A program made the position numbers and the translations under genes. The notes beneath the pieces are model-generated. The model saw only the letters and a list, made by a program, of their open reading frames with translations, did not search any database and had not been told where the DNA came from. From positions 1-58,314 of the forward strand of contig JANPBU010000020.1 of assembly GCA_031430595.1 (NCBI GenBank): a stretch of 58,314 nt of DNA. Direction: 5' to 3'. This stretch comes from JANNBN01 sp031430595. GTDB taxonomy: Bacteria > Actinomycetota > Acidimicrobiia > Acidimicrobiales > JANYDT01. Of the stretch, positions 45,067 through 53,222 are shown piece by piece. Each line of letters begins with the position of its first letter. The first letter of the stretch is position 1.

Positions 45067-46115
45067 TCAGAGGCCGGTCAGCGAAAGCGTCGCAGAGCCG
45101 CTTCCCCCGGTCACGAGTGTGAGGAGAGCTGATGGTCCTGGTTTTGTAGGCAGGGTGAAGTGGATCCAACCCGTGGCCGTCGAGCCGGTTGGCAGCGTGT
45201 GAATTAACTCAGTTAGGTCGGTGCAGCACGACGACCCTATTGCGTTGAATGCGAACAAAGACGGATCGACATTTGCACCTCCAGAGGTACCGCTACTCAC
45301 CGTGATGGTCAACTCAAGTTCGAGGTCCCATCTGCCTTTGGTGCCGGTTCGAATCTGCGGGCGGAGCAAACTGCGCGACACAGTCACGTCTGTTTGCGAC
45401 GTGCGACTGTTGGTTTTGAACGTCATTGCGGCCCCGCCACTTACGAAATCTCGGAAGGCCCGTTGCGAGCCGATCGGTTCGCCTTCCACCGGAACAGCAC
45501 GGTATTTGCGCCGGAATCGCCGAACCTAGCCAACGAGAATCCAGATGGTGCCGTGCCGCTGAAGGCAAGGGGTGACTGAACATCAATGGCGTTGCTCGGT
45601 GTGGATTGGGGTGACAATTGAAGGCTCCCTGTTAGGGAGTCGATGACCACCGCCATATTGTTCAGGACAAGGCGAGTACGGTCATCGCGCAGGCCGCGGT
45701 TGGTGATGCGAGTGTCGAGCACCACGCTGCGCCCTTCCATCGTGAGCGTCAGCACCTCTATCTCTTGGTCGCTAAACCAAATGGTTTTACTGATCACACG
45801 TGCTTCAGGGCTCGGCACGCCTGCGATTGTTGTGCTGCCATTGTTTGGTCTGGCGACGCCAGCGGTTGCGCCCGAAGCGGGCAACTTCCATCGGTAGACC
45901 TTTCCAATCTTCGTACAGACCATTCCGTTGGACGCTGCGAGCCCAATCTGAGATTTCTTGCACGGGGATCCCGGCTTCGGAGGCGTTGCAGCGTTCGCCG
46001 GTCGAGCACTGAGTGCGGTGACACCGGAAACCGCTGCAAGAAGCGCAGTCGCCATACGCCCTGCGGTGGCAAGACCTGTGTGAGAGTTGCCAGGGGTACA
46101 TCTGATTTGTCCCAT
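45067..46115 (-). pseudogene. Secreted beta-rich protein gene with frameshift
   Basis: The 5' frame (46115-45441) has a signal peptide (MATALLAAVSGVTALSARPA from M21) and a beta-rich body with IWFSDQEIEVLTLTMEGRSV and SLARFGDSGANTVLFRW. The next frame continues from about 45489 with EGEPIGSQRAFRDFVSGGAA, beta strands and ATGWIHFTLPTKPGPSALL. The two read as one protein if the frame slips by one base near 45490. Function unknown. Confidence 0.55.
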
Positions 46116-46214
46116 TCTTGCAACGTAGGAAACCCCAGGCGCCTGAGCATCGGGGGAATCCCTATTTTGCCAAGAAGTTTGAGGTCTTGACAGATCATAT
46201 TCCGATAACTATGA

Positions 46215-47264
46215 ATGTGTTCTATGATTTCTCATGTTCTCCAATCGAACGCTTCTTCGTCGTGGAATTCAGGCGTTCCACAGCGAGTGCAGACACAAAT
46301 CACCACGATCCGGGGCCTCCTTGACGTAGCGTTTCTTGCGCACGGCGTGCAGCTTTCTGGGCCGGGCCCTCGTTTTCAGACAGCGGATGGGAAAGTACTT
46401 TCGCTGGGGAACATCGTCCAGCGATGTTGTAGCCAACCGCCATCGCGGTGGGAGGAAGCGGTGCGGATCTTTGCGGCGAACATGATGTTGATGCTGAATG
46501 TGGACGATCTGATGTTGATCAGTGCCGAGGTGGTTCGGGCCAGTTTGAGGCTAAGAATCTTCGAGGAACCAATGGTTAACGGATGGTCGATTGATGACCA
46601 TCAGTTAGGTGAGGCAAGCGAGTTGCCCAACGCGGACGAGTTGGACGAATCGCTTCAGGGCATAGTGAAGCAGACCTTGTCGATACCTGGCCTTCCTGGT
46701 ACCAAATGGTTGTTGTACTTAGAGCGTCCCGGCTGCGGGCAGATGGTGCTTCCAGAGCACATGGAGCAGTGGGGAATCGAGGAAGCTGAAGCGTTTTCGC
46801 TCGCTCGAGTAACCGCACAATTCGAGCGGCCGGAACTTCGAGCACGTAAGTTCGGCGTATTTTTGGAAAGTAGCGAGTCGATGTTTTTTCACGCCAGAAT
46901 CCTTGTTCCACAGCTGGTTGTGCCCGATTCCTCACATGGCTGGTTCGTGTCAGCGCCAACGCGATCTGAGGTGTTCGTTGCGCCAGCCTCGGCAAATTCG
47001 ACCGGCTTCAATCGACTGATGCACTTGGTTAGGGCCACACGGGAAAGGTGGAATCTTGACCCGCATTCGTCGGCTCGTCATTGCTGGTTTGTGCCACCCG
47101 AAGGGATGGGCCTATTCGGGGAGAATGCAGAGGCAATCGTCTTGACCGACGAATCATCGGCAGGCTCTCGCTATCCGGATGTACACATACGATTTGGAGA
47201 TCGGCTGCACGAACTCTTCGGCGAAAAGACTCCGATCCGCCCTGCGCCGAGAAGAGTGATGTAA
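46215..47264 (+). CDS. Unknown protein, 349 residues
   Basis: Soluble, mixed alpha/beta. TADGKVLSLGNIVQRCCSQP, then PSRWEEAVRIFAANMM, recalls a group of actinobacterial proteins with a DGxxxxLxNxxxxC...W motif of unknown function (from memory). Later: LPGTKWLLYLERPGC, SHGWFVSAPTRSEVFVAPAS and HCWFVPPEGMGLFGENAEAI. The start is uncertain; the first ~30 residues (MCSMISHVLQSNASSSWNSG) look unstructured, so the true start may be downstream. Intact. Confidence 0.6.
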   Translation: MCSMISHVLQSNASSSWNSGVPQRVQTQITTIRGLLDVAFLAHGVQLSGPGPRFQTADGKVLSLGNIVQRCCSQPPSRWEEAVRIFAANMMLMLNVDDLMLISAEVVRASLRLRIFEEPMVNGWSIDDHQLGEASELPNADELDESLQGIVKQTLSIPGLPGTKWLLYLERPGCGQMVLPEHMEQWGIEEAEAFSLARVTAQFERPELRARKFGVFLESSESMFFHARILVPQLVVPDSSHGWFVSAPTRSEVFVAPASANSTGFNRLMHLVRATRERWNLDPHSSARHCWFVPPEGMGLFGENAEAIVLTDESSAGSRYPDVHIRFGDRLHELFGEKTPIRPAPRRVM

Positions 47265-47823
47265 GTGGCACACCCGTTTGTAGGGACCAGGGTCGATCCT
47301 TCCGGTAGTCGTGATCCGGATTGTTGACGAGGTAGGAGAGTCTTCGACGACGAGGCGGCTGCAGCGAAAGTAAGACCAAAGCGTTGGAGGAACCGACCTC
47401 CTTCGACCTCGTGCTTGAGTGTTTCCGTCGAGCTCAGTTGTCCGAATTAGCTTTTTCGGTGAGTTGCTTTGATCGAGAGAATTGGTGCTGCGGCGTTAAT
47501 AAGGAAAGCTGCGGGATTGTGGCGGTGGAAACTTCTGTCGCCGACATTGCCGCAGGGATGTATGCGTACACAGTAGTTTTGACGGCTCTGTACGACCGAG
47601 CCCAGACGGGGAGGGCAGCTCCTGTGAAGTGTCGTTGTTTGATTCCCTTGGCGAATGGATGGGCAATCCCATGTAATACGCCCTGTTCTCGCAGCAACCA
47701 CCAAAGCGCTCCGGATCCAGGCATGCCTCGATCGCCCCCGGTGAACAGACCAATGCCATTCTCGAAGAACTCGGACTAACTTTCGAACACAGGTCGCCCT
47801 CCTAACTATTGGTTAGCGCGTTG
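47265..47823. other. 559 bases with weak coding-like patches only
   Basis: A minus-strand segment (IEACLDPERFGG and GDRGMPGSGALWWLLREQGV in two frames) has some protein-like character, but no start, domain or unbroken frame. Probably a remnant. Confidence 0.4.
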
Positions 47824-48990
47824 CTACCCGCCTGTTCGGCGAAGGTAATCGTCGAACATGGGAACGGTGAACTCGATTTCGCCGTAGCGGCGCGAGAAGC
47901 ACAATCCACGTTTAATGAGGCTTTCTCGTGAGGTCGCGAGTTGACTGGTGTTTTTGCCGATGGACTTTGCAACGTCGCCAGACAGGTAGGGGCCGTGACC
48001 AAGCGCAGCCATTGCTCTGAGGTAGTTGCGTTCGGAGTCGTTCACGCGATCAAGTCGCACTCTGAAAAATCCGGCATCAAGCTCGCGTCGAGCTTCGGGA
48101 ATTCCAATGTGAACGTCTTCAAGGGTTATGTGTTCGAACCCGGCTGCGAAGTCCCATGATTGTTTTCCGAACTCCTGAAGAAAGTAGGGGTAGCCGCCAC
48201 TTGCCTCAAACACCGCGTCAAGCGCTGGTCGCTCCCACTGCACTCCCTCTTCCGACGCCGGGTGTTGAAGCGCTTCATGACAATCCGTTTCAGACAGCGA
48301 TCCAATTTCAGGAAAAGTAAACAGCCGCTCTGCGTAGGACTTTGCCTCCCCGATGAGTCCGAGCAATGAGGGAAGGCCAGCACCCACCACAAGAACAGGC
48401 AATTGCTGTTGGGCAATGCGGTGAAGAGCGCTAATGAGCGCCGCCAGGTCAGAGCGTTTGAGGTATTGAAGCTCATCAATCGTGAAGGCAACCCCAATGC
48501 CGTGGTCTTTGGCAAGCGTGCCCACTTCGGTAAAAAGGTCGGCGAGGTCTGATTCGAGGTCGCCGGAGTCTCCTAAGCCTGCGAAGGGTTCGCTTTCTAA
48601 CACGATGTCGCCTGGTAGCTTCCACCGGATTTGAAACGACTTCAGGACTGCGAGGGTGCGTTTTGCTCTTTCCGAGGCTCGCTTTGAGGTGCTGATTCGG
48701 AGGGTTGACTTTCGCACCAAACTCGCCATGGCCGCTGGGAAATCCAACGTCTCGTTGGCCTCGAGGGACTCAACCTGCCATTGATTTCCGCGTGCGGTGA
48801 CCGCGAATTCGTTGAGCAGCACGGTTTTACCCACACCACGAAGCCCAGTGAGCAGAAGACTCTTAGCTGAGCGCCCGATGGACAACCGTCCAATCGCAGT
48901 TCTGAACAATTGAAGTTCGTGCTCACGGCCGACGAGAGCGGGTGGACGAGACCCTGCTCCGGGGCTGTAAGGGTTTCGCAGATCGTCCAT
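47824..48990 (-). CDS. AAA ATPase with C-terminal winged helix
   Basis: 388 residues. ALVGREHEL opens the domain; Walker A is TGLRGVGKT (48-56); Walker B VAFTIDELQYLKR; sensor region LPVLVVGAGLPSLLGL; then a C-terminal winged helix (SGDVAKSIGKNTSQLATSRE). This is the family of ORC/MalT-like P-loop proteins found in many mobile elements; it acts as an ATP-dependent DNA- or partner-binding switch (inference). ATG 48990 lies inside a dyad. Confidence 0.88.
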   Translation of the reverse strand: MDDLRNPYSPGAGSRPPALVGREHELQLFRTAIGRLSIGRSAKSLLLTGLRGVGKTVLLNEFAVTARGNQWQVESLEANETLDFPAAMASLVRKSTLRISTSKRASERAKRTLAVLKSFQIRWKLPGDIVLESEPFAGLGDSGDLESDLADLFTEVGTLAKDHGIGVAFTIDELQYLKRSDLAALISALHRIAQQQLPVLVVGAGLPSLLGLIGEAKSYAERLFTFPEIGSLSETDCHEALQHPASEEGVQWERPALDAVFEASGGYPYFLQEFGKQSWDFAAGFEHITLEDVHIGIPEARRELDAGFFRVRLDRVNDSERNYLRAMAALGHGPYLSGDVAKSIGKNTSQLATSRESLIKRGLCFSRRYGEIEFTVPMFDDYLRRTGG

Positions 48991-49046
48991 ATAGAAAGCT
49001 TAAACAGGTTTAACAAAAATTGCTATAAGTTCCGAAACTTTCTATA
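48990..49046. promoter_or_regulatory. Inverted repeat at the ATPase start
   Basis: TATAGAAAG (48990-48998) and CTTTCTATA (49038-49046), 9 perfect bases, with an inner near-palindrome AAGTTCCGAAACTT at 49028-49041. AT-rich, unlike the surroundings. Covers the start codon and the presumed promoter of the ATPase gene, so self-repression is conceivable. Confidence 0.5.
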
Positions 49047-49561
49047 ACCAGGGTAGAGCCATGCCGTAATCGCACCTGTGGCAGTTTTGCTGTGGGCGAC
49101 TGACGTTCAGCGCAGCCGGCATCCAAAACGATCGCGAGTGGCGATGTTTCTGCGACATCGTGGTTCAACAAACCACGGAACGGCGGATGGACAACAGCCT
49201 TAGTTTTCGGCGAGCGCAGTTGCTGGACAGATCGACCCGGAGCAGCAGGGGTAATCGATTGGTGGGATGGATCGACATTTGACGGTTGGGGCAAATTGAT
49301 TCCCCTCGGCACAAAAGTCATTCCGACGGATAGAGGAAATCGTGGAGTTGTCTACCGGACCGACTTCACTCGGCCGGACTGCTATTTGCTTCACATTAGG
49401 AATCGCAAGACAGGCTATGAGACCTACAAATGGTTCGCTCCTTTCCAGCTTCAGATCGCTTAGGAGCCCAGTCTCATTCTCGATGCGAACCTGTAGTTCG
49501 TCACTGCCGACTCAAACTTGGCGGCATAGCACGCACTCTCCGGCCGAAAAGCGCAACAAAC
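49047..49561. other. 515 bases without a convincing gene
   Basis: Frames on both strands are broken and of low quality. Nothing recognised. It ends at the terminator of the tmRNA-like fragment. Confidence 0.45.
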
Positions 49562-49594
49562 AAAAAAAGCGCCTACTTTTCAGTAAGCGCACTT
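49562..49594 (-). terminator. Rho-independent terminator
   Basis: GCGCCTAC (49569-49576) pairs with GTAAGCGC (49583-49590) allowing one G-U pair, and seven A's (T's on the minus strand) follow at 49562-49568. It lies 11 bases beyond the tmRNA-like 3' end on the same strand and fits as its native terminator. Confidence 0.8.
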
Positions 49595-49604
49595 ATTGAC
49601 AACC

Positions 49605-49640
49605 TGGAGGTGGGGGAGTCGAACCCCCGTCGGGCGATTT
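49605..49640 (-). ncRNA. ssrA: 3'-terminal fragment of a tmRNA-like gene; probable attachment site
   Basis: On the minus strand CGACGGGGGTTCGACTCCCC leads into the acceptor-like end CACCTCCA. GGGGG-TTCGACT-CCCCC is a T-arm; the end resembles tmRNA 3' ends, and a tRNA cannot be excluded. None of the rest of a tmRNA (5' acceptor strand, tag frame) can be found in the next 350 bases. Such 3' ends are the classical integration target of tyrosine recombinases and stay as a duplicate at one end of the element. Confidence 0.6.
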
Positions 49641-49901
49641 GCCTTCTCCTGCTAAAAGCATGTTTCGCCTGCTCAGAGCATATTTCCCGTTGTTCGCGCC
49701 GATGCCTTTCGAGTCCCCTGAAAGCCGGAGAACTGTGTCAAACGGGTGTCACCGTGTCAAAACTGTATCAAGTAAGCGCGCGTAGCAAAACCTGTTCCGG
49801 GCCTCTGTCGCCGCCTCCAGGTCATCCGGCGGTGGGCCTCGATTTCGGTGGCTGGTTGGCGAGGCGTTCGACGATTCGCCATGCGTCGATCCTGGGGTTT
49901 T

Positions 49902-50852
49902 TCAGAGTTTGTTGCGAGCGGCGTTGACCGCGTTGAGGCAGTCGTCGAATGATGGCCTGTTGGCGTTGGGCCACAGGAGCTGCTGTAAAACCGCTTGCTC
50001 GTAGCGGTCACGTGCAACGTCGAGGTGCGTACTGTTCGTGAATGCCGGGCTGTTGGCGAACCCTCCGGTGGGGCGCACGTTGGCTTCGAGGCCGGCTGCG
50101 GTTGAGTACGTGCACACGTCTCGGGAAAGTGTCTCGATGCCAACGGTCTCTAGGTCGGTAAGAACGTTGGGATGTTGAAGTAGTTGGTACACGTCGTAAT
50201 AGTGGCGTGCGCCGCGAATCGCATCGTGGGAATCGTCCGCGGTGTGGGCGGTATGGAGCAACACGAGTTTCTCAACCAATGTCCGGCAGGGGTCAAGGAC
50301 TCGAACAACGACCGGCTCGGCTTCGGCGAACCCGTTGAGTTCAGTTGCGGCGTCTCGGGCAAGGATCGAAACGATCGGCATTATCGAGGCAGGCATAGCG
50401 CCTCCTCTAGAACCGATCTCTAGGAACACTCCGTCGCTTAACCCGAACGTGTTGCTTTGCTCGGTGTAGTGAAAACGTGCGCCTCGTTTCAGTCCGGTAC
50501 TTGTTGCCGAAGGAACAGCTACCGATGCAAGGCCGGTTGCTGTGGCTGCACCATTCACGAGCGACTTAAGGATCGTGTCCCTCGCCCCTTTCCCGAGAGC
50601 CGCGGGAAGGATGGCGAGCACATCAACGTCTTCGGAGAACCGTTCGATGAGTGAGAAGGCTTTCGAAAGGCTTGTTCCGCCTTTGAAGACAACTTCGATT
50701 CCAACAGCATTTGCTGCGCCGACGACACCGCGAAGAACTTCAGTAACCCAGAAATCCTTCTCGATATGCGACAGCGGTATCCCGGTTCGGGCTGCGACTT
50801 GAGCGGATAGGGCAGCGACAGCGGCTGGGTCGTGAACCAGTTGTTCGGTCAT
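49902..50852 (-). CDS. AbiEii/AbiGii-type nucleotidyltransferase toxin
   Basis: 316 residues of the DUF1814 nucleotidyltransferase family. VFKGGTSLSKAF (GGTS at 58-61) and RFSEDVDVLA (the Asp pair at 75 and 77) form the active site. SHIEKDFWVTEVL at the N-terminus and RTLVEKLVLLHTAH are family hallmarks. AbiEii toxins transfer a nucleotide to a cellular target and cause abortive infection or stasis. Coupled by a 4-base overlap to the antitoxin gene upstream. Intact; first genes inside the putative element. Confidence 0.9.
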   Translation of the reverse strand: MTEQLVHDPAAVAALSAQVAARTGIPLSHIEKDFWVTEVLRGVVGAANAVGIEVVFKGGTSLSKAFSLIERFSEDVDVLAILPAALGKGARDTILKSLVNGAATATGLASVAVPSATSTGLKRGARFHYTEQSNTFGLSDGVFLEIGSRGGAMPASIMPIVSILARDAATELNGFAEAEPVVVRVLDPCRTLVEKLVLLHTAHTADDSHDAIRGARHYYDVYQLLQHPNVLTDLETVGIETLSRDVCTYSTAAGLEANVRPTGGFANSPAFTNSTHLDVARDRYEQAVLQQLLWPNANRPSFDDCLNAVNAARNKL

Positions 50853-51454
50853 GCGATCGCAGCGATCTCCGCCATGCGAGTCCGCACGGCCGGTTGTGCT
50901 TCGTCGGTCGCTTCGTCGATTAAGACGCCAGCGCGTACCTCGCCCGAGCTAATGAGTTCGTTGACGCGCTTCGTGATGTGCTGCCAGGCGACTTCGGCGA
51001 CGACCGGATCTCGTAGCAGTTCAAGCACGGCTACTTCCATGGGTCGTAGTCCGCGGAGGCGTCGTTCGTAAGCACGCGATCTAAAACGGACACCCGGATA
51101 TGGGTCTGGCACTTTGCCGGGAACAGCAACTTCGACGACGGCTGGTACTTGGGTGGTGAGCCCGAGGGCGTACGCGGCGGCGATGCTTGCGGGTCCTGAT
51201 CCGGGCCCGGCGATTGCGAGAGCAACGTCAAGCACGGCGGGTCGTGTCATGCCAAACCTGGTGATGGTCCCTTTCCAGTACAGGCCTTTTCGAACGCGTA
51301 GGAGGTCTTGTGTTGCGGTGAGGCGGCTAAGCGCAGTATCCACTGCAGCTTCTGAACCGGAAAAGTCGGCGCGTCCGAAGAACGTACCGACTGATGCCAA
51401 GGCGACGTGATCGCGCACGGTTCCGGCAACCGAAGTGGGCTCCCCTACACTCAT
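50849..51454 (-). CDS. AbiEi-type antitoxin with winged helix
   Basis: 201 residues. N-terminal winged helix (SGSEAAVDTALSRLTATQDL, then RVRKGLYWKG), followed by RPAVLDVALAIAGPGSGPAS, IAAAYALGL and VEVAVPGKVPDPYPGVRFRS, the layout of AbiEi/DUF6088 regulators. It represses the operon and blocks the toxin. Overlaps the toxin start by ATGA. Confidence 0.85.
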   Translation of the reverse strand: MSVGEPTSVAGTVRDHVALASVGTFFGRADFSGSEAAVDTALSRLTATQDLLRVRKGLYWKGTITRFGMTRPAVLDVALAIAGPGSGPASIAAAYALGLTTQVPAVVEVAVPGKVPDPYPGVRFRSRAYERRLRGLRPMEVAVLELLRDPVVAEVAWQHITKRVNELISSGEVRAGVLIDEATDEAQPAVRTRMAEIAAIA

Positions 51455-51517
51455 GACAGGAAACAGTATCGGAAACCTAGCAACTTGGCAAGATAGGTTA
51501 ATGTCGGCTGGGCCCGG

Positions 51518-52891
51518 TCAGTTGTTGGTGAGGTTGGCGTCGGTGTCGGAGAGGCGGGCTTCTTGGGTGGTGATGTGGTGTTGGACGATGGTGAGGTGGT
51601 CGCCGATTTTCCAGAGCGCTTCACCTTTGGCGAGTTGGGTGAGGCGGTGCGCTGCCCCTACGGGTAGCCCGAATACGTCGGCTGCTTGGGCGGCTTGGGC
51701 TGGGGGAAGGTTGAACAGGACCGCGGTTTGGGTGTCGGCGACGAGGCCGGCCCCGATTTTGGTGGTGGAGGTTCCGTCGTCGGTTTGTGCGGTGAAGTCT
51801 TCGAGTCGGTGACTTACGGCGATGTTGGCGATGCCGTAGGTGCGGGAAAGCTTTTGGCATGCCTGGTAATAGCGGGCCACGTGCGGGTTGGACAGTAACG
51901 CCCAGATTTCTTCCATGACTTGGTAGCGCCTCGGCACCGTTTCCGATTCTGGGATGGCGAGGAGTTGTTGGAGCCATCCGGTGGCGGCGATCATGACGAG
52001 TGGTTGCGCGTCGGTGTTCGTGACACCGGACAGGTCGATAACGATGCCGCGCCCGTGCCAGTTGATTTGTTCGGTGGACTTACCATCGAACATTCCCTTG
52101 AGTGACCGGTCGAGAAGCTTTTCTAACGCGAGTCGGACGTCTCTACAGTCTTGAACGAGTGCCCGGTCGGTCATTCCGGATCGGGTGGTCATGGCGCTGG
52201 TGGGGTTGGCGAGGAGCCCGATGAGGTCGGCGAGCGTTGGCCGGTCATCCCAGTTCGTCGTGAGCGCATCAATGGCCCATCCAACGGTGGCATCTTCGAT
52301 TTGTTGCAACGGCCTTTGCAATACTCCAGCAGCGAGCGCGGTGACCATATGTGTACGTCTCATTGCGAGGTCACCGGTGGTTCCGTGCCGCGGGCCGGGG
52401 TCGAGTGGGTTGAGGCGTGTGAGCCCGCCGGGCATGAGTTTGAGTCGGGTCATGCCGAGTGCTTCGGCGAGGGGTGCGTATTCGCCTTTCGGGTCGGCGA
52501 TGACGGCGAATCTTGGTTGCCCTCCCGGTGACGCAAGCAAACCGAGTGACCGGTAGAGGAGCGTTTTCACAACGGTTGATTTGCCTCGTCCGACGAGTCC
52601 GAGGATGACCATGTTCGGGCTGGTGATGATGCCGCGGCTGTACAGATCGAACGCGTCGTAGTGGAATGTGTTTCCGGCGGTGAGATCGGTTCCCATCAGA
52701 ATCCCTGAGGTGCCAAGCCCACTGTCGACATGGCACGGGTACATTGATGCGAGATGGCGGGTTGTGGATCGATGATGGGGCAGTCGAAGTCCTGGCCGAA
52801 TAAGTGGGGTAGCAACCCGTTCCTCAACGGGGACATCGGCATGTTGATCTTGCCGCCGCTTTCGATATCTGAGTAGGTTCACTGTTCGCAA
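51518..52891 (-). CDS. VirB4/TraC-like conjugation ATPase (C-terminal type)
   Basis: 457 residues. Walker A LGLVGRGKST (97-106), FAVIADPKGEYAPLAEALG, Walker B RYQVMEEIWALLSN, and IANIAVSHRLEDF near the end. This is the ATPase part of the VirB4 family as found in actinobacterial conjugation systems, where the N-terminal part is carried by the SCO6880-like protein. It energises assembly of the transfer channel. Overlaps the preceding small gene by 13 bases. Confidence 0.88.
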   Translation of the reverse strand: MRTVNLLRYRKRRQDQHADVPVEERVATPLIRPGLRLPHHRSTTRHLASMYPCHVDSGLGTSGILMGTDLTAGNTFHYDAFDLYSRGIITSPNMVILGLVGRGKSTVVKTLLYRSLGLLASPGGQPRFAVIADPKGEYAPLAEALGMTRLKLMPGGLTRLNPLDPGPRHGTTGDLAMRRTHMVTALAAGVLQRPLQQIEDATVGWAIDALTTNWDDRPTLADLIGLLANPTSAMTTRSGMTDRALVQDCRDVRLALEKLLDRSLKGMFDGKSTEQINWHGRGIVIDLSGVTNTDAQPLVMIAATGWLQQLLAIPESETVPRRYQVMEEIWALLSNPHVARYYQACQKLSRTYGIANIAVSHRLEDFTAQTDDGTSTTKIGAGLVADTQTAVLFNLPPAQAAQAADVFGLPVGAAHRLTQLAKGEALWKIGDHLTIVQHHITTQEARLSDTDANLTNN

Positions 52892-53220
52892 CCCTCACCC
52901 GAGTTTGCTGTCCGGATTCGTTCGATAAGCGTGCGATGCATTCCGTCGGCAGCGACCAGCGACCAATCCTCCCCGGCTGCGACACGTTGCAACCGGGCGG
53001 TGTGCTCGTCGAGTGCTTCGAGGGTCGGGGCGACAAGAATGATGATGCGGCTTGCGCCGATGGCAAGATCCGCTTTGACTTTGATGACTTCGAGATCATC
53101 ATCGACCGTTGTGGTTGGTATTGCGATGAGTGCTCGAAGGTATGTCCCGTTGCGTTCATAGAACGTTTCGGTATTCGCCATCGCCTTGGTTCGTCGGTAG
53201 GCAAGTAGATTGGTAGGCAT
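52879..53220 (-). CDS. Small conserved protein of the conjugation module
   Basis: 113 residues, ATG 53220, two bases after the stop of the SCO6880-like gene. LEVIKVKADLAIGASRIIIL, then APTLEALDEHTARLQRVAAG. It resembles a separated piece of the VirB4 N-terminal fold (compare SDEEALDRACADTTQVAAGL in the upstream protein), which suggests that the VirB4 chain is split over three genes here (inference). Confidence 0.6.
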   Translation of the reverse strand: MPTNLLAYRRTKAMANTETFYERNGTYLRALIAIPTTTVDDDLEVIKVKADLAIGASRIIILVAPTLEALDEHTARLQRVAAGEDWSLVAADGMHRTLIERIRTANSGEGCEQ

Positions 53221-53222
53221 GC

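Noticed and set aside
49605..49990. Complete tmRNA gene
   Set aside because: No 5' acceptor strand or tag frame could be found upstream of the T-arm on the minus strand; only the 3' end is present.
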